Assembly (NCBI GenBank): GCA_963739385.1
Contig: CAVUAI010000030.1
Location: 158,032-222,031 of the forward strand
DNA length: 64,000 bases
Source: VAZQ01 sp963739385
GTDB lineage: Bacteria > Pseudomonadota > Alphaproteobacteria > Rhizobiales > Xanthobacteraceae
Reading direction: 5' to 3'
Every line of letters starts with the position of its first letter. Position 1 is the first letter of the stretch. Positions 26,284-35,000 of the stretch are shown piece after piece. The position numbers were made by a program, and so were the translations under genes. Under the pieces are notes generated by a model. That model was not told the origin of the DNA, made no database searches, and saw nothing but the letters and a program-made list of their open reading frames with translations.

Positions 26284-27023
26284 GCGTGCTGCGCACAGAT
26301 CATCTGTGCCGTTCGTTCGGGAGCCTCGTCGTCACCCGCGACGTGAATCTCACCCTCGAGGCGGGCGACCGTCACGTCGTCATCGGCCCAAATGGCGCCG
26401 GCAAGACCAGCCTCATCAACCAGATCGGCGGTCAGCTCGCGCCCAGCAGCGGCCGCATTTTCGTGAAGGAGACCGACATTACCGGCTGGTCGCCGAACCA
26501 CATCAGCCGCATTGGAGTGGCGCGCACCTTTCAACGTAACAACCTGTTTCAGAATCTCAGCGTGGTCGAGAACCTGCGGCTGGCAGTGCAGGCGCGGCGC
26601 GGCAACTCGCTCAACGGCTTCACGCCGGTTGGGCGTCTGCACGACCTCCTCGCGCGCGCCGAGGGTCTGATGGAGCAGGTGCATCTCGGTACGGACGGTG
26701 CGCGCCTCGCCCGCAATCTATCCTATGGCGAGCAACGGCAGCTTGAAATCGGGATCGCGCTGGCGGGCGAGCCCGACCTTCTGCTGCTGGACGAGCCGAC
26801 CTCGGGCATGTCTCCGGCCGAGACCACCCGCATGATCGACCTCATCGCCCGCCTTCCGCGCTCGCTCTCGATCCTCATGATCGAGCACGACATGAAGGTC
26901 GTGTTCTCGGTCGCCGACCGCATTACCGTGCTGTACTACGGGGAAGTACTGGCCTCCGGAACGCCAGCCGCAATCCAGGCGAACGACCGCGTTCGCGAGG
27001 TCTATCTCGGGATGGCCCACTGA
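26280..27023 (+). CDS. ABC transporter ATP-binding protein, LivG type
   Basis: A 247-residue ATPase. Walker A GPNGAGKTS near residue 36, signature LSYGEQRQLEIGIALAGEPD near residue 142, Walker B LLLLDEPTSGM near residue 163, and the H-loop LMIEHDMKVVF. The long insert after SRIGVARTFQRNNLFQNLSV matches LivG. Overlaps the permease gene by four bases, and its stop shares a base with the next start. Confidence 0.94.
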   Translation: MSVLRTDHLCRSFGSLVVTRDVNLTLEAGDRHVVIGPNGAGKTSLINQIGGQLAPSSGRIFVKETDITGWSPNHISRIGVARTFQRNNLFQNLSVVENLRLAVQARRGNSLNGFTPVGRLHDLLARAEGLMEQVHLGTDGARLARNLSYGEQRQLEIGIALAGEPDLLLLDEPTSGMSPAETTRMIDLIARLPRSLSILMIEHDMKVVFSVADRITVLYYGEVLASGTPAAIQANDRVREVYLGMAH

Positions 27024-27718
27024 TGCTCGCTCTCGAGAACGTCAATGCCTATTACGGCGACAGCCATATCCTGCACGGCGTCTCGCTCACCGTGAAGGAC
27101 GGGGAGGTGGTCTGCCTGCTTGGCCGCAATGGCGCCGGCAAAACCACGACAATCCTCACCATCATGGGCTATCTCAAGCCGCGCCCTGGTCGCATCCAGT
27201 ATCGTGGGCGAGACATTGCGGCGCTCCCGCCCTACGCGGTGGCCCGGCTCGGTTTCGGCTTCGTGCCGCAGGAGCGCGGCATTTTCCCCAGCCTCAGCGT
27301 GCGTGAGAACCTCACCGTCTTCGCCCGCAGCCGCCGCGAGGGCCGGTGGACGCTCGCGCGCATCTTCGAGCTGTTTCCAAACCTGCGTGCGCGTGAGCGA
27401 AATCTCGGCTTCCAGCTCTCGGGCGGTGAGCAGCAGATGCTGTCCATCGCGCGTGCGCTTATGCTCGACCCTGCGTTGCTTCTGCTCGACGAGCCGTCCG
27501 AGGGGCTGGCGCCGATGATCGTGCAGGAGATCATCGAGGTGCTCATGAATCTCAAGCGCGAGGGCTTGGCCATCCTGCTGGTCGAGCAGAACCTGCGCAC
27601 CGCGCTCGCCGTTGCCGACCGCCACCACGTCATGAACAAGGGAGAAATCTGTTTTACCGGCAGCTCGGCGGAACTCGAGGGTAACGAGTTCGTGCTGCGC
27701 AACTATCTCAGCGTGTAG
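27023..27718 (+). CDS. ABC transporter ATP-binding protein, LivF type
   Basis: A 231-residue ATPase, second of the pair. Walker A GRNGAGKTTT near residue 35, Q-loop FVPQERGIFPSLSVRENL, signature LSGGEQQMLSIARALMLDPA, Walker B LLLLDEPSEGLAPM, H-loop LLVEQNLRTAL. Start overlaps the LivG-type stop (TGATG). Last intact gene of the transporter operon. Confidence 0.94.
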   Translation: MLALENVNAYYGDSHILHGVSLTVKDGEVVCLLGRNGAGKTTTILTIMGYLKPRPGRIQYRGRDIAALPPYAVARLGFGFVPQERGIFPSLSVRENLTVFARSRREGRWTLARIFELFPNLRARERNLGFQLSGGEQQMLSIARALMLDPALLLLDEPSEGLAPMIVQEIIEVLMNLKREGLAILLVEQNLRTALAVADRHHVMNKGEICFTGSSAELEGNEFVLRNYLSV

Positions 27719-27817
27719 TGTCGGGCGACCGGCGACGTCACCGTCCTCGCGATCGGGCAGAGCGCTTTCGATTTCAAGGATTCGCTGGGCGAAGTCCTGC
27801 GCGGCGACGTCGGCTGA
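27719..27817 (+). pseudogene. Possible 3' remnant of an amidohydrolase/deacetylase gene
   Basis: Directly after the LivF-type stop, the frame tgt-cgg-gcg reads ATGDVTVLAIGQSAFDFKDS followed by LGEVLRGDVG and a stop at 27815-27817. This pattern (D-V-T-V-L ... F-x-F-x-D-S-x-G-E-x-L-x-G-D) is what I recall from the last strand pair of amidohydrolase/deacetylase-family metallohydrolases. No start codon or catalytic part is present. It may be the relic of a gene once downstream of the transporter; the short length makes this tentative. Confidence 0.3.
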
Positions 27818-27902
27818 TTCGCCGCGGGATCATGCAAAGCGGTGTCTGCCGGTCACGGGTCAGTCCCACGACGTTGCAACCTTTGACTGAACGGGAGAAA
27901 AC

Positions 27903-28370
27903 ATGGCGGAGTCGGGTTTGATCGGTGGATCACAGGCTGACCGGGAGCGCATTCTTGAGCTTCACGGCGACTACATCGATGCCAACGCCAGCTTCGACCT
28001 GGATAAGCTCGATCCACTCTGGAGCAAGGCGCCGGAGGCCGTGTTCTTCAACCTCAATGGGCACACCTACAAAGGGCGGGATCACTGGTTCCGGCTCTGG
28101 CGGTTCTACAAGCAGAATGTGAATTCGAGCTACTGGACGCCGTTCGATCTCGGCGGCGTGGTCTCGGATGACATGGCGGTGGTCTGGTGCCATCGCCGCA
28201 CGAGGCGCAACTGGACCGGCATAGAGCCGCCACCCACGGACATCCACTATGGCGGGGACGAATTCATGACCCGTTCGACCATGGTGTTTCGCAAGGAGGC
28301 CGGCGATTGGCGCGTCGTGCATGCGCATTTTTCCGAGGCGGACTCGGGTGCGCGCCCCGGCGGTGTGTGA
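27903..28370 (+). CDS. SnoaL/NTF2-like domain protein
   Basis: A 155-residue protein of the nuclear-transport-factor-2 fold: ADRERILELHGDYIDANASF, then LDPLWSKAPEAVFFNLNGHT, RDHWFRLWRFY, and the closing strands STMVFRKEAGDWRVVHAHFS. These proteins are cone-shaped enzymes (isomerases, hydratases) or ligand binders. Start ATG at 27903 with GGGAGAAAAC upstream. It sits between the ABC transporter and a luciferase-like oxidoreductase, so it may act on the transported compound. Confidence 0.8.
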   Translation: MAESGLIGGSQADRERILELHGDYIDANASFDLDKLDPLWSKAPEAVFFNLNGHTYKGRDHWFRLWRFYKQNVNSSYWTPFDLGGVVSDDMAVVWCHRRTRRNWTGIEPPPTDIHYGGDEFMTRSTMVFRKEAGDWRVVHAHFSEADSGARPGGV

Positions 28371-28531
28371 TGCGTTCTTCGCGCGGGCAGTGGATTTCTG
28401 CTGGCGGTCGCTCCCGCCCCTCCGGTGGACCCTCGACCCTTCCGTGGGCAGACCACAGCGCAAGGGCATCTCAGTTACCTCCGCACTCCGGCTCTCCGCA
28501 TTCGTTGCGACACCAAGGTGCGGGATAAAAC

Positions 28532-29557
28532 GTGTCGGATCTGCCGAAGCTGAGCGTACGGCTGCACGGTGGGATCGACGCCCGTCGTTGCATCGATCTT
28601 GCCAGGGCCGCCGATGCTGCCGGCTTCGATTCGATATGGTTTGCCGAGAACGCGTTCAATCGCGGCGTGCTGCCCGCGGCGTCGGCGTGCGCGGCCGCGA
28701 CCGACCGAATCCGCATCGGTATCGGCGTTTTCAATCCCTACAACCGGCATCCCACACTGATTGCGATGGAGATTGGCGCGCTCGATGAATTGGCGCAGGG
28801 GCGGGCGCGGCTGGGGATCGGATCTGGGATCGCGGCCGCGACCGAGCGCATGGGGTTGAGCGCTGATCTCCCCATCGCTGCGGTGCGCGATGCGATCACG
28901 ATCGTGCGTACCATGCTCACCGGCGAAGAGGTGAACTACACCGGACGAGTCTTCTCCGCGCACAAGGCGCGGCTCGAATACCGGCCGTCAAGACCGGACA
29001 TGCCGTTATTGATGGCGGCGAGGGGCGAGCAGTCGCTTGCGCTGTGCGGCAAGATCGCCGACGGGCTGTTGATTTCGAACATGTGCCCGCCGGACTTCAC
29101 TCGACATGCGACCCGCGTGATCGATCGCTCGGCTCGCGAGTCGGGTCGCCCGCCGCCCTGCGACGTCGTCCAGTACGTTCCGTGCGCGGTCGGACCGGAT
29201 CGGGCGGCCGCCTGCGACCTCGCCAAGGCAACGATCGGCGAGATGCTGCCAGGCTTCTGGTCGCTGGCTCAGCGCGTGCCGGCGGCCAAGTCGGCACTGT
29301 TGCGATCAGGCGAGTTGTCGGAACCCGACTTCGACCTCGCGGTAGGGCGCTTGCGCGCCGGCGAGCCGCCGGCGAACGTGCTCGACGACCGCTTCATTGC
29401 GGCGTTTGCGATCGCTGGCACTGCGGAGGAGGCGCTCGTCCAGGCCCGACGCTACCGCGCGGCCGGCGCCAGCGAGCTCGCGCTCACCTTCGTCGGCCCT
29501 CGGCCGGAGGCCGACATGGAATATCTCGCCCGCGCCCTCGGACACGGTTCGAAGTGA
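28532..29557 (+). CDS. LLM-class flavin/F420-type oxidoreductase
   Basis: A 341-residue luciferase-like TIM-barrel protein of the methylene-tetrahydromethanopterin-reductase-like branch. Seen are LSVRLHGGIDARRCIDLARA, DSIWFAENAFNRGVLPAASA, IRIGIGVFNPYNRHPTLIAM, GRARLGIGSGIAAATERMGL and MPLLMAARGEQSLALCGKIA. It begins with GTG at 28532 after a weak GGGAT site. Probably transcribed with the SnoaL-like gene 160 bp upstream. The cofactor (FMN or F420) cannot be decided from sequence alone; FMN is more likely in this type of organism. Confidence 0.85.
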   Translation: MSDLPKLSVRLHGGIDARRCIDLARAADAAGFDSIWFAENAFNRGVLPAASACAAATDRIRIGIGVFNPYNRHPTLIAMEIGALDELAQGRARLGIGSGIAAATERMGLSADLPIAAVRDAITIVRTMLTGEEVNYTGRVFSAHKARLEYRPSRPDMPLLMAARGEQSLALCGKIADGLLISNMCPPDFTRHATRVIDRSARESGRPPPCDVVQYVPCAVGPDRAAACDLAKATIGEMLPGFWSLAQRVPAAKSALLRSGELSEPDFDLAVGRLRAGEPPANVLDDRFIAAFAIAGTAEEALVQARRYRAAGASELALTFVGPRPEADMEYLARALGHGSK

Positions 29558-29576
29558 AGGCGTGGACCGCTCCAAC

Positions 29577-30362
29577 TCATACGCCGCCGAACCAATTATA
29601 TCCGCGATCTTCCCAGAAGCCCCCCGGGAAGCGGTTGGTCACGTACATTGCCATGATCCATTTGGGATTCTTGAAGCCAAGCTTGGTCGCAACCCGCAGC
29701 TTGAGCGGATAGCCGTAGCGTGGCGCGAGGATCTCATCGGAAATCTTGAAGGTGAGAAATGTCTGCGGGTGCAGCGCCGATGCCATGTCGATGCTGGAGT
29801 AATACCCGTCGGCGCATTCGAAGCCGACATATTTTGCCGTGGTGTCGGCGCCGATTCGCTGCAGGAAGGTGCGTAACGGAACTCCGGTCCATTTACCGAT
29901 CATGCTCCAGCCTTCGACGCAGACGTGGCGCGTCACCTGGGATTCCTGCGGCAGCTGATAAAGGTCCCGTAACGTCCAGGGCGCCCTGCGGTCGACCAGG
30001 CCGGATAGATTGAGCTTGAAAGTCTCGCCGTCGATCTTCGGAATCTGATCCTGCCCGTAATAGGCATTGTAGCGGAAGTCTTTCACCGCGTAGCTTTCCG
30101 GGTAGGTGGGCATCAGCCGCCGCAGATTGAAGATCGCGCCTTGAGCACGGTCGTTCCATTCTGAAATGCCGTTGAGGGCGCGCTGCACGGCGCTGCTGTC
30201 GGTGACATCGCAGCCGGTGAGCAACGTCAGGGCACCGAGGCTGAGACCTTGCTTGAGGAAAAGCCGCCGCTCGATCTTGGGCACCGAACTGCTCGCCCGC
30301 AGGATCTCTTTCGATTCCCTGGTGGGCTGCGGGGCTGGGATGTTGCCGCGAATCTCGCGCAT
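29577..30362 (-). CDS. Molybdopterin-dependent oxidoreductase (YedY/MsrP-like)
   Basis: A 261-residue sulfite-oxidase-fold protein. The N-terminus carries a twin-arginine motif (IERRLFLKQG) and a lipobox-like LTLLTGC at about residue 51, so it is exported folded and perhaps lipid-anchored. The molybdenum-ligating cysteine is in VTRHVCVEGWSMIGKWTGVP (about Cys148), followed by FECADGYYSSIDM and YGYPLKLRVATKLGFKNPKW. It is 3 bp downstream of a cytochrome b gene, as in MsrPQ-type pairs where the haem protein supplies electrons. Substrate not known; methionine sulfoxide is one candidate. Confidence 0.88.
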   Translation of the reverse strand: MREIRGNIPAPQPTRESKEILRASSSVPKIERRLFLKQGLSLGALTLLTGCDVTDSSAVQRALNGISEWNDRAQGAIFNLRRLMPTYPESYAVKDFRYNAYYGQDQIPKIDGETFKLNLSGLVDRRAPWTLRDLYQLPQESQVTRHVCVEGWSMIGKWTGVPLRTFLQRIGADTTAKYVGFECADGYYSSIDMASALHPQTFLTFKISDEILAPRYGYPLKLRVATKLGFKNPKWIMAMYVTNRFPGGFWEDRGYNWFGGV

Positions 30363-30365
30363 GGC

Positions 30366-31040
30366 TCAGTCCCCGTGGGTGGGCGCGCGGCCGGTGATCA
30401 TCGCCGGCAGCGTTTTCGGAACGATGATGACGAGGGCAACATGGACGACCAGAAACAAGACGATCGCGACCATCCCGAGAAAATGGACGATGCGTGCAGC
30501 GTCGAAGCCGCCGAACAGCCAGGTCAGTTCCTGAAATTGCGCCGGCTTCCAGATTGCAAGGCCGGACAGCACCATGATCACGCCGGCGGCGAGCACGCCG
30601 AGATAGAGCGTTTTCTGCACGGCGTTGTAGACGCCAAGCTGGTGCGGTAGCCGAAATTGCAGGGCGGCCACCGTGTCGCGAAGGAAGGAGGCCGGCCCGA
30701 CCGGAAAGAAAGCCCGCCGGAAATGACCCGACAGGATTCCGTAGGCGAGATAAACAATCCCGTTGATGGTCAGCAGCCACATGCCGGCGAAATGCCACTG
30801 CAAGGCGCCAGCAAGGCCATCCTCGTTGTGGATGTCCACCGAACCTTCGTAGGTTCCGCCGAGCGTAAGCTCGACGGGAAAATAGAACGGCAAGATCGGA
30901 TCCGAATTGTAGATGCGCCACCCGCTCATGATCATGATGATCATCGCGAGCGCGTTGAGCCAGTGCGTGACCCGCACCGTGACGGGGTGCACGATCACCT
31001 TCGAGACCCGGTGAAGGTGCTCGGCTGTAATATCGCTCAC
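30366..31040 (-). CDS. Membrane cytochrome b561-type protein
   Basis: A 224-residue integral membrane cytochrome with about four to five helices. Candidate haem-ligating histidines are in VTVRVTHWLNALAMIIMIMS, ALQWHFAGMWLLTINGIVYL and ARIVHFLGMVAIVLFLVVHV. Starts with GTG at 31040 after GGAGGCGACG. It lies between a ModA-like gene (22 bp upstream) and the molybdoenzyme (3 bp downstream), so it most likely passes quinol electrons to that enzyme across the membrane. Confidence 0.88.
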   Translation of the reverse strand: MSDITAEHLHRVSKVIVHPVTVRVTHWLNALAMIIMIMSGWRIYNSDPILPFYFPVELTLGGTYEGSVDIHNEDGLAGALQWHFAGMWLLTINGIVYLAYGILSGHFRRAFFPVGPASFLRDTVAALQFRLPHQLGVYNAVQKTLYLGVLAAGVIMVLSGLAIWKPAQFQELTWLFGGFDAARIVHFLGMVAIVLFLVVHVALVIIVPKTLPAMITGRAPTHGD

Positions 31041-31062
31041 CGTCGCCTCCGCTGTCTGCGCT

Positions 31063-31890
31063 TTAGTGGATTGAGCCGTCCTCCGAGCCGAGCTGGCCAC
31101 CAGCCCGGATACGGTCCGAAGCGGGCGACCGCCGCAAAGCGCCACGATCGCCGATGGGGAGAAGTCCTGCCGATTTGAACGTTGCCTTCGCCTCCGCCGA
31201 CTGCAGAAACGTCAAGAAAGGCTGGGTATCGGATGCCGGGTCGCGGGCCCTTGCGACGACGTACTCGATAGGCGCAAGGTTCAATGCCGCCAGCGGCACG
31301 ACGAGCTTGAACCCCGCCGCATCGGTTGCATAAACGATGCCGAGGCGCACCTTGCCGGTCGTCAGCAGGCTGACCACGCCGGCGGAGCTTTCGGCTACGG
31401 CCACGGTCTTGTTGCTGTCGTCGACGACCACTCCGATCCGCCTGAGGAGCTCCACCGCGCGGTCGCCGGCGGCATCACGCTGCGGATTGGCGATCGCAAT
31501 CGTCTTCCCGGCGATCAGCCGCGAGATGTCGGCCAGCGTTGCGTCGGCTGCCGGCCCCGCATCCGGCTCGGTGCCAATGAGCGCCAGGCCGTTGCGTAGC
31601 ACGGGCCCGCCTGTTTCGCCGTGAATCACTTTCCTGCGGGCGGCATCCTCGGTCGCCGCGCCCGCGAGCGCGAAGATCACGTCGCAGCGTGCGCCACGAT
31701 CAATCTGGGCGAAGGACAGATCCGTCGGGGCTACGAATACGTTGACGCGGGTACCGGTGCGCGCCTGCCACAAGGTGCCAATCGACTTCAGCGCCTTCTC
31801 GAGGGTTGGTTCGCCATAGACGACGAGATCGCGTGCATGTGCAGCCCCGGGTGCCAGGACAGCGACGACGCAGATCAGGGCTGCAAGCAT
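31063..31890 (-). CDS. ModA-like molybdate-binding-type periplasmic protein
   Basis: A 275-residue exported solute-binding protein. Signal peptide residues 1-19 (MLAALICVVAVLAPGAAHA), then DLVVYGEPTLEKALKSIGTL, APTDLSFAQIDRGARCDVIF, IAGKTIAIANPQRDAAGDRA and VSLLTTGKVRLGIVYATDAA, the usual ModA architecture. No modB or modC permease or ATPase gene is adjacent; instead it heads an operon with a cytochrome b and a molybdoenzyme. Start ATG at 31890 chosen because it begins the signal peptide; the ribosome-binding site is weak. Confidence 0.8.
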   Translation of the reverse strand: MLAALICVVAVLAPGAAHARDLVVYGEPTLEKALKSIGTLWQARTGTRVNVFVAPTDLSFAQIDRGARCDVIFALAGAATEDAARRKVIHGETGGPVLRNGLALIGTEPDAGPAADATLADISRLIAGKTIAIANPQRDAAGDRAVELLRRIGVVVDDSNKTVAVAESSAGVVSLLTTGKVRLGIVYATDAAGFKLVVPLAALNLAPIEYVVARARDPASDTQPFLTFLQSAEAKATFKSAGLLPIGDRGALRRSPASDRIRAGGQLGSEDGSIH

Positions 31891-32048
31891 GGAAAGCTTC
31901 GGCCTCTCGCGTCGCAACCTGCGAGCTCCGTGTCCAGGACAGGGAAAGATCCGCACCCGCCACCCGTTCCTATGCTCTCGCTTTGCGGGAGGAACCATGC
32001 TTGCAATCGTCGTGCGGTACAAATCACGTTGTGGCGACGCGTACTTGA

Positions 32049-32846
32049 TCATGGCAGGTGCGAAGGAGTGTCCGGGAGTTCGCGCGGACGGCTCGACCTT
32101 GCTTCGCTGGAAACCCGCACGAAGGTGGCGATGATGCGGGCGCCTGCCCGCACGGTACCGGATAGGCTTCCGGCCACTTTCGAGCTGCCCGCGCTGCGAC
32201 GATGATAATCGACGGGAATTTCCAGAATCCGCAGGCCTGCTCTCGCGGCGCGCATTTGCATTTCGATATTCCATCCGTATGTCAGCTCGCGCATCCCAAG
32301 TGTGAGCAGCGCGTCGCGCCGAATGGCACGAAAGGCGCACATGTCCGTATACCGCACGCCGTATAGAAGCCGCATGCCCCAGCCGGCCAAGCGGCCCGCC
32401 GCCAGCTGATGCCAGGCGATGCTTCCGGGGTCGCGTCGGCCGCGCGCGCGCGACCCGATGACGAAATCATAGCGTCCGGACTGGATCGGCTCGAGAAGCC
32501 GGGCGATGCCCTGGGGGTCGTCGGCGCCATCGCCGTCCATGAACACCACGACGTCGGCGTCTTCGGCTGCCATAGCCGCGGCAAGGCAGGCCCGGCCATA
32601 TCCGGGGCCGGCGTGCACGACTTGCGCCCCCGCTTCTTCGGCTCGTGCGGTCGTGGCGTCGCGACTGCCGCCATCCGCCACGATCACGCGCGATGCCAGG
32701 GCCCGCGGAACTCGACGCACGACCTCTGCGATCGACTGCTCCTCATTGAGCGTCGGGATCACGACGACCGCCTGTTCCGCCGCCGCGCGGGCTGCAATGC
32801 TCTCGGTGGCGCTGGCGTCAGGCGGCGATTGCGTCGACACGGCCAT
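32049..32846 (-). CDS. Family 2 glycosyltransferase (dolichyl-phosphate-mannose-synthase-like)
   Basis: A 265-residue GT-A fold enzyme: VVVIPTLNEEQSIAEVVRRV near residue 28, VIVADGGSRDATTARAEEAG, GRACLAAAMAAEDADVVVFM then DGDGADD (the metal-binding DxD), and RYTDMCAFRAIRRDALLTLG. Lacks a C-terminal membrane domain, so it is cytosolic or peripheral. Its start lies within the last 29 bases of the upstream glycosyltransferase-like gene, so the two are coupled; together they may make and use a polyprenyl-phosphate sugar. Confidence 0.87.
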   Translation of the reverse strand: MAVSTQSPPDASATESIAARAAAEQAVVVIPTLNEEQSIAEVVRRVPRALASRVIVADGGSRDATTARAEEAGAQVVHAGPGYGRACLAAAMAAEDADVVVFMDGDGADDPQGIARLLEPIQSGRYDFVIGSRARGRRDPGSIAWHQLAAGRLAGWGMRLLYGVRYTDMCAFRAIRRDALLTLGMRELTYGWNIEMQMRAARAGLRILEIPVDYHRRSAGSSKVAGSLSGTVRAGARIIATFVRVSSEARSSRPRELPDTPSHLP

Positions 32847-34140
32847 TCTCCGTTTTCCGTCGGCGAAAGATGAATTCGGCGAGAAGAATGAGAATGCAGG
32901 GCCCGTAAATCGGCAGTCCCTCCCAAAGTGTGGGCGGCCAATGTGCGAAGTAAAGATAGCTGCTGGCGCAGGTCAGATAGAGCACGCCTGCGACCGGATA
33001 GAAGCACAGGAACGGCACGAGCCACGTGAAGTACCAGGCATAGTGTGGCGAGACGAGAATGATGAAAGTGACCGCCAGCAGCATGCCGCCGGCGAGATCG
33101 GCACCCTGGCCTCGATTGCGCAGAATGACGAGAAGCGCCAGCACTCCCAGGATGGTCGCGGCAGCCGCCAGATAGAACGCAAATGCCCACTCAGGCAACG
33201 GAATGACGGCATCGATAAGCTGCCACAGGAATATCCCGGCGCCTCGGTCGATCTTTTCCTCGGCGAGGTAGTTCCCGAGAAAGCCGAAGACTTTACCGCC
33301 GGCACTGATATAGGGCAGATAGAGGACGGCGAGGGTGCCGAGGAAGGTTGCGGGCAGGCGCCAATCCCAGCGTCGGTAGAGCGCGGGCCCTGTCACGAGA
33401 GGAAAATACTTGACCAGCACGCCGGCGCCGAAGGCCATGCCGGCGAGAATCGGCGAGCGCCGTTCGACCGCCAGGAAGGCCAGCAGCAGAAAGGCAATCG
33501 CTACGATATCGACGTGGCCGCTGCGGGCGAATTCCCACAACGGCAGCGGATGCCATGCGTAGAGCAGAATACGCGCCGGCGGCAGGCCGCGCAGCGCGAG
33601 CAATTGCAGCATGACCCAGACGGCCAGGCCTTCGAACGCCAGCATTGCGCCTTTCATGGCGATCGGCGCCTCCGATATCCGCGTGACGAGATAGAAGACG
33701 ATCTGCGACATCGGCGGATAGATCGTCGGGGCATAGTCGGCGCGGTTGATGTAGGGGTAGATCGCTTCGTCCCGCAGGGCTGAGAGCTCTGCGGCAGCCG
33801 GCAGATGCAGATATGGATTGATGCCGGCGGCCTGGACGCGCCCGTCCCAGACATACCGGAAAACATCGGTCGACACCGGCGTACCCGGCAGCAGCACGAG
33901 GCGCATGGCGACGCCGACGATGAGGATGGTCAGAACCGCACGGCCGCTCGCTGCGCTATCACGCCGTCCCCTGACGATAAGCCATGCGGCAGCCGCGTAA
34001 GGAACCGCTTGCAGCAGCAGAATGACGCCCACATCGCCATCATCGAAGGAGGTGATCCACAACGCCCCGGCGACTGCAAGCGCCAGCAGGCAGGCGGCAA
34101 GCGCCAAAAGCGGCCAGTCGAGTCCCGTGACCCGCTTCAC
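32818..34140 (-). CDS. Membrane glycosyltransferase of the GT87/DUF2029 type
   Basis: A 440-residue integral membrane protein with about 10-12 helices. A short acidic loop after helix two or three (PVSTDVFRYVWDGRVQAAGI then NPYLHLPA) carries the Asp expected for polyprenol-phosphate-sugar-dependent transferases, followed by PTIYPPMSQIVFYLVTRISE. Starts with GTG at 34140 behind GAGGG. Ends VDAIAA, overlapping the GT2 gene. Likely uses a lipid-linked mannose made by the GT2 partner (inference). Acceptor unknown. Confidence 0.82.
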   Translation of the reverse strand: MKRVTGLDWPLLALAACLLALAVAGALWITSFDDGDVGVILLLQAVPYAAAAWLIVRGRRDSAASGRAVLTILIVGVAMRLVLLPGTPVSTDVFRYVWDGRVQAAGINPYLHLPAAAELSALRDEAIYPYINRADYAPTIYPPMSQIVFYLVTRISEAPIAMKGAMLAFEGLAVWVMLQLLALRGLPPARILLYAWHPLPLWEFARSGHVDIVAIAFLLLAFLAVERRSPILAGMAFGAGVLVKYFPLVTGPALYRRWDWRLPATFLGTLAVLYLPYISAGGKVFGFLGNYLAEEKIDRGAGIFLWQLIDAVIPLPEWAFAFYLAAAATILGVLALLVILRNRGQGADLAGGMLLAVTFIILVSPHYAWYFTWLVPFLCFYPVAGVLYLTCASSYLYFAHWPPTLWEGLPIYGPCILILLAEFIFRRRKTENGRVDAIAA

Positions 34141-34410
34141 TGTGCAGCCCTCTGGAACGCGTCGATTGCGCGGGGACTTTCGAAGTTGTTCCGCGGCGAT
34201 TGCGTCACCACGCCCGTGTGGCGCGGTCGCCTGGACCAAAGATCAAGTGCGACGGGTAGTCCCTCCAACGGTCTTGTTCGCAGCACGCGGAACACTCCAA
34301 TGTCGCTCAGATCGCACCACGCCGGCCCAATAGGGACCGGTAGGCCTGGATTGCAGCTTGCGGATCCGTCATCGTGTCAAAGATCCCGGCAATGTGCCGC
34401 CTTGGCATTG

Positions 34411-34423
34411 TGAACCGGGTTCA
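34411..34423. promoter_or_regulatory. Perfect 13-bp palindrome
   Basis: TGAACCGGGTTCA lies about 85 bp upstream of the small secreted protein gene at 34508 and 270 bp upstream of the GT87 start on the other strand. Symmetry suggests a dimeric regulator site; no regulator can be named. Confidence 0.3.
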
Positions 34424-34507
34424 GCAAGTCTTTACTCTGGTATCGACACATCGCGGTTACCTGCATGTGCTGTCCTGGAAACGGGTTGTGCCCCACGGAG
34501 AATCCAC

Positions 34508-34807
34508 ATGACGCTCGTCAACACAATGCTCGTTGCTACGATCGCTGCGCTCGCCCTCGCCGTTCCCGCCAGCGCGCAGGACGCGCAGGACCTGCCGGAT
34601 AGGACGGCCCTGATGCGGGACAGCTCTGGCAAGATGATGCGGATGAAGGTGAGCGACAAGGCCCACGCCGAAATCATGAAGAGGGCGAGGCCGCTGCGGT
34701 CGAACACGATGATCTACATGAGCGGCGGGAAGCTCTACAGCGTGACCGACCGCAAAATGCCGGATGGCATGATGCTGAGGGATGCCGTCAGGGATAACAG
34801 CTTCTGA
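34508..34807 (+). CDS. Small secreted protein, family unknown
   Basis: A 99-residue protein with a clear signal peptide (MTLVNTMLVATIAALALAVP then ASAQ, cleavage near residue 24). The mature 75 residues are rich in methionine (RDSSGKMMRMKVSD, NTMIYMSGGKLYSVTDRKMP, DGMMLRDAV), reminiscent of periplasmic copper- or metal-binding peptides, but there is no defined motif. ATG at 34508 with CGGAGA seven bases upstream. Single-gene unit. Confidence 0.7.
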   Translation: MTLVNTMLVATIAALALAVPASAQDAQDLPDRTALMRDSSGKMMRMKVSDKAHAEIMKRARPLRSNTMIYMSGGKLYSVTDRKMPDGMMLRDAVRDNSF

Positions 34808-35000
34808 GCCGGTGCATTTCGACGCTCCGCCCGTGTCGACCGGGCGGGGAGCCCGCGGATCCTCTGCACGGAACTGTCGCGGCTGGACTGCATGAGATCG
34901 CTATGGCAAGCGCAGCCTGAATTGCAGGTTGTGACCTTACGCGGACCGTCGAACCTTGGGGGGCCAGCGCCGGCGTCGGCAATGGACAGCCGGACCGCGC

